Assembly (NCBI RefSeq): GCF_037975245.1
Contig: NC_092573.1
Location: forward strand, 5,831,501 to 5,895,500
Source: Apostichopus japonicus
Taxonomy: Eukaryota; Echinodermata; Holothuroidea; Aspidochirotida; Stichopodidae
DNA: 64,000 nucleotides
Direction of reading: 5' to 3'
The stretch's first letter is position 1; every line of letters begins with the position of its first letter. The translations under genes were made by a program, and so were the position numbers. Shown in pieces: positions 1-9,900 of this stretch. Under the pieces are notes generated by a model. It made no database searches, was not told where the DNA came from, and saw only the letters and a list, made by a program, of their open reading frames with translations.

Positions 1-2739
1 AATGAAGACAAAAGAAACTATATTACCCCAAAATATGGTTCTTTCACATTGATATGCGTATAGAAGATGGACATTTGTCGGAAACTATTTTCTTGCTTGT
101 TTTATTCAATCTTTCCAAGGTATAGACCAATTATTTGATACCAGGGTAAGACAAACAATGCCTATCTTTGTCAAAGGGTTTAAAAAACAAATGTGCACCT
201 CCTACGTGCCAATGAGGATTTCCTGACCAAATGTCTATAACATGCCAAGAAACCAAGTAAAATAATAACTTTGACATTTGAAAACGCAACAAACATTGTC
301 TTTATCTTATATTTTTGAAGGTAACAACGTTTGCTTCCTTGACATTACCTTCAAATTTTAATATTTCTAACATTCTAAATCCAACCATCATGAATTTTGG
401 CCTTTCCGCTTTGTGCGATGTACCACTCACCTATAGCACATATAAGCTTCCCCTGCCCCCTTGCCCATCATTGCGAATTGGTAAATGTTGCGATAATATC
501 ATTAATCAGGTTAGGTTGCATGGTGATTAATGATTAGGTTGAAATATATGTGTTGGTTTGGTAATTAAGGAATTGCATTTTGATATTTGGAAAAGCTGGG
601 TAACTTTTAGGGAGAAGATCGATATATATATAATTTGTGTATGAAATGTCTTTTTATAAATTAGTCAGGGTTTTATCGCGCGTTTAATCCGTTCTTGCAT
701 ATAAAATAGATTACATGCACTATTGACAAGCTTCAAACTTAAGGTTACTACTTTTGATTCATTAGTCATATATGCGTGACTAGACAAAATGGATGAATTA
801 CAACACGAAACTGTTTAGTAGTGACGCAAATAGTAGGTTAATTAAACAATAAACTGTTTGCAACGCATCTGAATTGCACTTAGCTTTCAAATTCAGGTCA
901 AGTAGAAACCTATTCTTAGTTACCCATGGCTCCTATTTTTAAGGATACCTGCAGGGGGGTGTTACATTGTAAGGCAATTTTGTATTGTATGCATTATTTC
1001 CCTACAGTTTTAGGTTGCTATGTTTTCAGTTGAGCCAGGTGTTTACATAAGCCGAAAATGGATATGAGTGAATTTGCATATGCATCCTATAAATTCATAC
1101 TTAAGAGTGGCATAAAGTGTCATACCTTCATACCTACTCAATGGTATGAAATGAGGACCCCACTTTCATACTTTTTTAACGGCGTACTAAGGTATTTTGG
1201 TGGCATACATTCATATTGTTAAAAGGTATATATTGACACAAAAAAACAGTACTTTCAATGTAAATGTGAAATATATTGATATATTACTAATATCTATTCA
1301 CACCTGAGATCGTTTAGCGACAAATATCCATTAACAGTATAGGATAACACAATAGTTAATGGTTTAGCACGTCCACCAGATACAACATTTTCAGGGGGAG
1401 GGGGGGGGGGCATAGGTATGGGAGGGTGATTGACAAAGTATGTCACACCCTTCTGGGAACGACTCCCTGGTCACATCATAAGTTAGTAACGGAGCGCCAT
1501 CTGTTGTCGAAATGTTAACCATCTATATATAGGTACCACACCATAATTAGAGTAGTGTGCGTCCGCTCGAAAAGTTAACCATCGGAAAAAGAGCTAGAAC
1601 GACCTAATGTTATGCTTGTTAAAGCATATTGTCAGTTAACATCATTGTTTTTTTGTTGTTGTTTTTTTGAGTTTATGTGCGCGAAAGAGCATAATTTGTA
1701 ATACAGATGGTGATATAAACCATTTTAGAAAATCTTTGGTTAAATGTTGATATTAATCCAAGCGACCAGATGGAAGCGTGCTAAACTTGCTAAACATGTT
1801 AAGGTGCTAAAATTGCTAAACTTGCTCCTCTTCTAGCTCAAAATCAAAACCGGTTATGATATAAAATGGCAAGTGCCATGATAGGCCAATATCCCAGCTA
1901 TCATGTGGTGGGTAGGATATGCCAGTTGAAAACTTTAACCTATGCTTTGGTAGTCCTTGACGAGTTTAGTGTGTAAGTCAATGGAACAGTTAATTGTGGT
2001 GCGACACCCACGCGTTAGCCTATATAAGTTTTCAATCCATTGTCTGCTTTTGTAGTGTAAAGTTCAATGACAAGGGTGTCTTATTTGAATTGTATTGTAT
2101 TATAATATATTCCTGTTAGTCTATCAGGAACTCTTTAATACTTCATTTTTGTAGTGTTATAAAAGAATCGAAAACGGAAATCCCTCGTTGATATTCCGTG
2201 TCACTGTGTGGTTATTAATATACAGGAGTGTGATATTTCTTAGTTCATATACATTGCGTACAGAACATATATATGACAAATTCTTCTATTCTTTCGTCTC
2301 TGTAGTGTTACAATAGAACCAAAAACGGAAATCCCTCGTTAATATAACGTGTCACTGTGTGGTTAATACTATACGGGAGTGTGATATTTCTTGTTTCATA
2401 CAATACGTACAGAACATATCCGCCATATTTCCTATTGGAAGCCATTTGGTGAGCAACATCAACGAGTTAGAGTATATACTGACATCAGAAATATTTTATT
2501 TCATGAATCTGTTAACCAATCACTTTTCTATGTAGTCCTTCAATTCTTTGGGAGTTGATGTTCTGTACTAATCTGAGATAAATCGAATGGAAGACAGGGA
2601 CATCATTGTATATCGGTCCGTACCTCTGAATGTTTGTATAGGCCTACTGGTTTATCATTAGATGTGCGACATGTTGAATCTGTAGGCTCGGTGAAACTAA
2701 TTTAACACACATTGCGTGCGAACAACCATCCGATTAACC
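1..2739. other. Intergenic/upstream region of the nuclease-helicase gene
   Basis: AT-rich sequence with no convincing coding exon on either strand. It holds a short G homopolymer near 1398-1410 and the tandem duplication at 2150-2419. The promoter of the gene starting at 2740 should lie in its right part, but I cannot place a TATA box or transcription start with confidence. Confidence 0.6.
2150..2419. repeat. Tandem duplication of about 120 bp upstream of the nuclease-helicase gene
   Basis: Two diverged copies, 2150-2270 and 2301-2419, share in the same order tgtagtgtta, aacggaaatccctcgtt, gtgtcactgtgtggtta, gagtgtgatatttctt and gtacagaacatat. They are separated by about 30 bp and lie 320-590 bp upstream of the start codon at 2740. 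The ordered identity shows a duplication; a regulatory role is inference from position only. Confidence 0.8.
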
Positions 2740-2797
2740 ATGGAATCATCGGATCTTGAAACTCCTGAGAGCGAACTGAGTCCAGTTGGATTGATAG
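2740..2797 (+). CDS. Nuclease-helicase gene, exon 1
   Basis: Starts at ATG in the context aaccATGg and ends ATAG|gtaagg in phase 1. It encodes an acidic 19-residue N-terminus beginning MESSDLETPESE. Confidence 0.7.
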
Positions 2798-5700
2798 GTA
2801 AGGTTACATCGGCTTCGGTTCAATATATCATGTACTAATTAAGCGGGTAAGCTATGACATAAAATGCACACTGTAACCATTGCTCGTGGGCAGGAGTGAA
2901 GCGCTGAGATGTGTCGAGAAGGATTAGATGGATGTGATTGTAACCGATTAGATATAACAGTGCGTGCATGCTTTCTTAATGCATTTTATCTTGGTATGCG
3001 TTTTATATAAACCAATACCAATATACCTTCAATGAGGGCCTATCTTTTAACTGGGCATGAAATGTTGATCATCCGTGATTGGCGACCGTGACGTTATAGC
3101 GTGAAAGGGCAAAGGTCGTTATCAACGGATAAAAGGATTTGCCATTATAGGCACGTACACCAGGATAACAAGAGGAAGTTCAAACCATTGCTACCAGAAA
3201 TACACGAAATCGGGCTTTCATTTTGTATGTTGTATTGCTTAACCTAAAATGCAAAAGGTCAAGTCGTCAATAGAACTTAAATATCAAAGTTGACAAATTT
3301 GTGCAAAAAGTGTTTCTCGAACTTCTCTTAAACCGTAGGCCTAAACCCAATCAGATTCTAAGTCATAATGAGTTAGTGTATGTATGGATATGTTTTATCA
3401 TCATACCTCTATGACATTTGATGTATTAGGGTTAAAGGTCAGAGGTCAATTGCCATCAACAAAAGGTCATAAAACTCAATTTTGGGACGAGATCTGCACT
3501 TCCATGAATTACCTACTTGTTTATGATTGTTATATAATTCCTTTTTGTTTGTTTCAGCTTTATTGGATACATTTCAAGATTGTTATTTGTCTGAACACGA
3601 CCAATCAAAATTATCTGTTCAGCAGTTGGAGAAAGGTAAATAAATTATGTACACTTAAACAACAATAAAAGTATACAGCTGCGCTGTTAAACAAATTAAA
3701 ATATACGCCAACCTTTCGACCAGCCTAGGTCACCTTTTCAACAACCTTTAAGAGATAATGGTAATTACCAACAAAGTTGAGTTCCTTTGAATATGGGACA
3801 TGTTGTGTGCAGTTGGACATACTTTATTGGGAAAAGAATTGGTAATTGTTGTCAAATATTTGTCTTTTGTTTATTATTATTTCATACTTTGTGCGTGGTA
3901 AAGAGGTTCATTGTATTATTGATGTCGTAATGAATGTATGTATGTATGTATGTATGTATGTATGTATGTATGTATATGTGATCTTCCCGCAAGCAGGAAC
4001 TCGCGAAAGAAGCCACGGAGGCTTATAGACTCGCAAGCTGACCGAAGCCAATCTCTCGGCACACATCCATTTAACGTCCATGTCGGGAAGTTGTTATTGA
4101 ACAACACCCTTGCCAGACGACACACCTTGCTGTCGGCGGGGAATCGAACCGGGGATCTCATGACTGGGAGACGCCGGCGTTAACCACTAGGCTATACACT
4201 CCGCCTTAATGTTTGGAAGACACTGGCTCTCTCATTCATACCTTCGCGAGCGTATGAACCAGCGCGATAAGCTAAACGCAGTTTGTTCCCTCGTAAATCA
4301 GGTAGAATAAAATTCCTAATGCAAAGTTGTACTTTGACCTTCCAGACAATATATTCTCTTAGAAGATCCTACGTGTCGTTATTTACAGATTCAAGAGTGC
4401 CTTGTGTAACTGTAGTTCCTATATAACACATTTTCGTTGGGCACACAGTTCACACGTGGTAAGGAATAACCACTACACTGGGTATAAATATCATGGAAAA
4501 AAACAACGATACATTAATGATTAATCACAGAAAATTGACCACCTGGAATATTTTTACCAGTGACGTAACGATTTATACAATAAGATTGTAAGCCATCTCC
4601 ATTACTCAATACGTTTGACCAGAATCGGATCATTTGATGTGACTATAGCAAGTTTAGGTTATTTGACCCTGAGGTTTTTGGGTCAAATTTGACTACAATC
4701 AATTCAAATGGACTAGTTTGTATTTAAAATACCCGACAACGGGCGTTAATTTGTTGAACTAAAGATGTCAGATGTCATTTTTGGTTTCGATGATAATCTA
4801 TGCAGTCATGCAGGCGGATGAGTGTGTATGTGTGTTGCGCCTTGCTTGTTAACGCGATATCTCAAAAGGGAAGCTTAGGACTAATCTCATATTTGGTGAG
4901 TAGATGTACTACATTAAGTAGAAGAAGGGTTGTGTTTTAGAGGAGGTCAAAGGTCACTTGGGGTCAAATTGTGAAAAACCTTGTAAACACGATATCTCAA
5001 GAACGAAGCTGGACCAATGTCATATTTAATATGCAGTTGTGACACGTCAAATCAGAAGCCTACTGTTTTTAGTGTGGGTCAAAGGTCATTTGGAGTCACC
5101 AGAGGTCAAATTGTGGAATCCTTGTTTCATGATGTACCGTATTACCAACCGACCAACCTATGAGATAACATGTGCGTTACGCCTCATAAGAATAGAAGAG
5201 GTTGTTAGCAATTGGAAATTAGCTAATGGGCATCCGTAGATAGTATCAGCAAACCAGCGGCCAAAGTAGCATTGTATTAACTGTGTCGCTAGTTGATCGG
5301 CACTCCCTACATACATATGAATACAGTTTCATGTACTGCTAATTGTATACGTACAACGGTAATGTAAAATTGGGTTCGTTAACACAAAGCGTGAAGGAAA
5401 AATTGTTTTGGCAAACATCTCCTTTATTATTTCTTTATCATTTCCTACATGCCGTCAGTCATACTTCGCAAAATATACAACAATTTAAGGAGTTTTGAGA
5501 CAAGTTTGCTGTCCTGCTGCTAGAATTTTTGCAAATAGTTTGTCTTTAACACCAGTTGCGAGTGGAAGATAGATGCTCTTTCAACCTTAGGCTGTCAGTG
5601 CGTAAAAGATGGCTTGGATTTAGGCAGTGAAATTTATAATAGTGTTATTTTTCGCACACCAATCTGCAGCTAAAAGACAAGATAAATAATCTGGAAAATG

Positions 5701-6856
5701 TACGATTTTTTGCAGATGTTTTATTTGTATTTGTTTGAGACACTATAGTAGGCCTAGCTGCTTATTTGCGATTCTGCGACATGTTTTACTTAGTTCATCA
5801 CTCACTTTTGGTGGAAAAAAAGTTTAAATTTCATACTGCACAGAAACGTTATTTTCCAATGTGCAATTACGCAGCACCATGAATCTGCCTAAGTGCCTAA
5901 CCTTTGTTCATAGAAAGTATGATGTTGTAGATCTGTAATATGGAGATTTGAACAGCAGTCATACTCGTGAGTGAATTTTGCGTTTTGGTGAGTAGATTTA
6001 TAGTCATAGTCGCCAAATAGCGAGTACTGTTAAAAATATTTCAGTGTCGTGGCCTGAAAACATTTAAAACATGATTTCTCAAAGTAGACACCATGGATAC
6101 TTTTCATACATGGTATATAGACTTGCCATATTAAATACAAGAATCAAGTTGCTTGTGAGGTCAAATCTCATTTGAGGTCACCAGAGGTCAAACTATGAAA
6201 ACCCTTTTACAGGATATTTAACGATAGAATCGTAGATACTTCTCATACTTGGTGTGGGTGCATCACATTGAGTACAAGACCCTAATGTTGTTTGGAGGAG
6301 GTGTGTATTGCCACGTACAGTAGACTGGTCTGTGTTTACCATGCCATAGTGTAATTGTACATCAAATAGTGGTTCGGGTCATTCATATTGTGACAGCTAT
6401 TTCTGGTAAGCAAGCGGAAATCTTGAGCAATAAAGTCTTCGAAAGCTCAATACACGTTGCATTCTGGTTATATTAACTACGTGATTCACCTTCAATGATC
6501 GAGTATAATGGTACCATCAATCCTGTATTGTAACTCTCGATTGTACTCTCTTGGTTATGAAAGCTGGGACTGTGGTATTGATATAAATTTTGCTGTGATA
6601 ATGGAGTATACCTACGGTACCGTTTTACGTTGGCTATGGTAGAATAACCTTCCTGTATTGTATTTCTTTATGACAGTTAGTAAACTTGACGACTTGAAAC
6701 GTGAAAGAAAGAAATCATCCGAGCATTTTCTGAAAGATGTTTGCGTATCCCTTTGGAAGGAATGCTATTTACCAGATGACCCAGACGGTAACTTCGACTT
6801 TTTAATTTTGTATATATGCATAATCTTGATGAATCCTACCATATTGTAAGGTGCCG

Positions 6857-6902
<46 letters not shown>

Positions 6903-9900
6903 TATATATATATATATATATAAATAATATATATATATATATATATATAAATATATATATATAGATATATATATATATATATAATTGAAAATCGTAATTA
7001 GTTGGAAAATCAAGAACAGTGAAAAAACTTCCAGCCTCCACTGGGATTCGAACCCAGGCCCTCCCGCTCTGTACGCGGACACCATAACCACTAGGATATG
7101 GACGCTGATTGTATGTCCAGAGGTTCGAAACCGGTAATGAAGGTCGTAATTCCACTGTAGGCGTTTGTCACCTGTATCGAACAATACTAGTTCTGTTTTT
7201 GATGACATATTTTGCCTTACTATAGAGATCAAACAAGATGCAACCAACTAGAAATCATTTGTGATCCCTTAAGCCGGATCTCGAAAGAGATACTTTGAAC
7301 AGACTTTATGTTAATGAAATGAAGGTAAACGACAAAGGCCAATGAATATATAATTGAAAATCGTAATGAGTTGGAAAATCAAGAACAGTGAAAAAACTTC
7401 CAGCCTTCACCGGGATTCGAACCCGAGAGAGGCTCTGTACGCGGACACCCGTCCAATGAACAATATTTGAACAATAGAACAATATTTCGAACGTAAAATG
7501 CATGAAAATATCATCATATGGATAGGGCTTTAAAGGGGTTGCTTTTGGTTTCCAAACCCTTGTCAAATACTAAACTAACCTTATCTTGGCGAGTTTCGTG
7601 ATGCTATATGATTAACTTTCGGAGATCACATCTGAGGACAGTTCACTTTCTATTTAACATTATCTTTTGTGTTACAGCTGAACTGCTTTCCAAACACGCC
7701 GCGGACGAAGCTTGGCAACATTTGAAGGTAGGTGTGGTAGCACTTGAACTACTCGGCGAAACTAAATTCACATTTCATTACCTTGACATATCAATCCTCA
7801 TCTCAAATAATAATATAATAGAAACAATAAGAAATGTTAAACTAAGTCCTTGGTTATACCTAGAATGATATCGACTAGAATCACAAATAACTCGTTTTGT
7901 ATTCTCATTCAATGAATCAACCATAATTGCTGTCTTCATGCCATATCAACAACGTACTTTAAAACTTTTGTGCGCAATTAAACAGGACCCCGTCACCCTA
8001 TCAATGACTATCTGTAGTTTTGATGATAACAGTAACACATTTTACGTTTTCATTCAGGTCAACGTACTTTTACACATTCTCCTACCTAGGCTCTCTAGTG
8101 GATAAGCAGTTTTATTTTATGATAATAATTTAAGTATAATCACATTGGTGTGATGCAAATATTTCTGCATGTACTGGAATAAACATTGGTAATGTTACTG
8201 CAGTGAAATGGTAGCACTATAGTAGACAAAGACTGAATGGTGTACATTTATAATGAAAAATAATAATAATATGTCATAGCTGGTCAAAATGACGAATGTT
8301 TCATAACACCACATGGGTTAACAGACATTCCTAGAAGTTGGCATTCGCTCTTCGTGGGTAATTCCTAGTAATAATACGATAAATATAATCTCTTCATCAA
8401 TCTCGAAATTTAACGTTGATCCCCTTATCAGTCAAGTTTGGTCTGTAGTTTAAATCTGAAGTTCTTTATGATTTGATATGTTAAGCCATTTCGAAGTCTA
8501 TTCACAACCTTCATTTTCCTTTCTCGATGCACTTCTCTTAGAAACTAGACAAGAAAATGTATACAGAATGCAAGCCACTTCTTCCACGAATTGAAATGAG
8601 AGGAGAATTTGGCTCATCTGTGGATTGTCGTGAAGGGGTAAGATCCATTTCTTCTGTTCTGAGACAAAACATCCATTCTACTTCATTTTTGAGGCTATGA
8701 TTAACACTGAACAAGAACAACGCATTCAATCTCTTTGTTAAGTAGATAGATATTTGTCTCATGTGTTGTATGATTTTGAAATGTATAATTGTTATATCAT
8801 ATGAAAGCATTCCGAATGTAAGAAATCATACGTACAAACAAGTCCGTTAACATATCAAATGAAGAGTTCTTGCAAAGTGGCAAGGGTCATTTCCCCGGTA
8901 CAACCTCAACATTCTATTTGTTGCTTATACTCTTCATTCCTCCAGGATAAGGGCCGTGTAAAAGCTTGCATCTTTTATGAAACGTTTTGGTTGCCAAGGC
9001 AGACGCCTGTTTCATCTCCAATGGAGCTGGAAAAATGCCAGATGAAATCTCATAAGGGTGCACGTTACAACGAAAAAGAACTTTTATTATATATAGATGA
9101 TTATTACCGTGATTCGAGAGGCGTTCATCGAGTACCACCAGTGCTGTTTCATGTAGACTCATGGAAAGTGAAAGATGAAACCAAGAAGAAAGCCAACTCG
9201 CCTGATGCTTCAGGAAGAGAAACGGAGACGGCCTCAGGCACTCATACAAGGCCTCAGTCAGTAGGACTGCCTTTGGAAGACGGAAAACAGCGCAATCAGT
9301 CAGAGCCAAACGGGGAGACACCATCTCAAGCAGAGGTCTTAACGGAGTTAAAGTTGGAATCAAATGGTGCCATAGGCAATGATTGCAGTACAAACAATCA
9401 GGAAGATGTTGACGACCCTAGAAAACACACTAAGGCAAAGGGAACAATGTCCAAAACAACTTCGGGGAAAGGAAAGGGGAAGGGAAACGATGAACCACAA
9501 CAAAAAGTCAATTCGAGGGATGAATTTGTCACTCATATTAGTTTAATGAGCGACATTGATGTACAAAATAAGGAGGTTGACGACTTGCATAAACTCACAG
9601 ACAATCAGAAAGTTGAAATCATGCGCAAACGGAAAGAACTTAAAGCAGTTGATAAGGTTGCTAGTTTTGTTGAAACGTTCGCGGAAGTGGGAAAGTACAA
9701 CATGTTCATTTTGACTGACTACATATACACGTCGTACCTACAACTGGTCGAACGAAAGAATAAAAAGTTCATTACCAACATACCTGGCGACCATGACATT
9801 TTGGTTATTTGGAAAGAAGTGGGGATTCTATTTTTCCAAGTAAAAAGTAACTTAAAAGGTCATGGGCCGAAGACTATTGTCGGAGATATTACGCACGCTC

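Noticed and set aside
4140-4200. tRNA gene candidate
   Set aside because: A and B boxes are present, but no complete cloverleaf or acceptor stem; the sequence continues into a SINE body with a second copy elsewhere.
6765-7247. Open frames on the - strand rich in isoleucine and tyrosine
   Set aside because: They are translations of the (TA)n microsatellite and adjoining SINE, without splice context.
8914-9393. 159-codon open frame on the - strand
   Set aside because: Antisense shadow of exon 6 of the nuclease-helicase gene, no domain or splice support.
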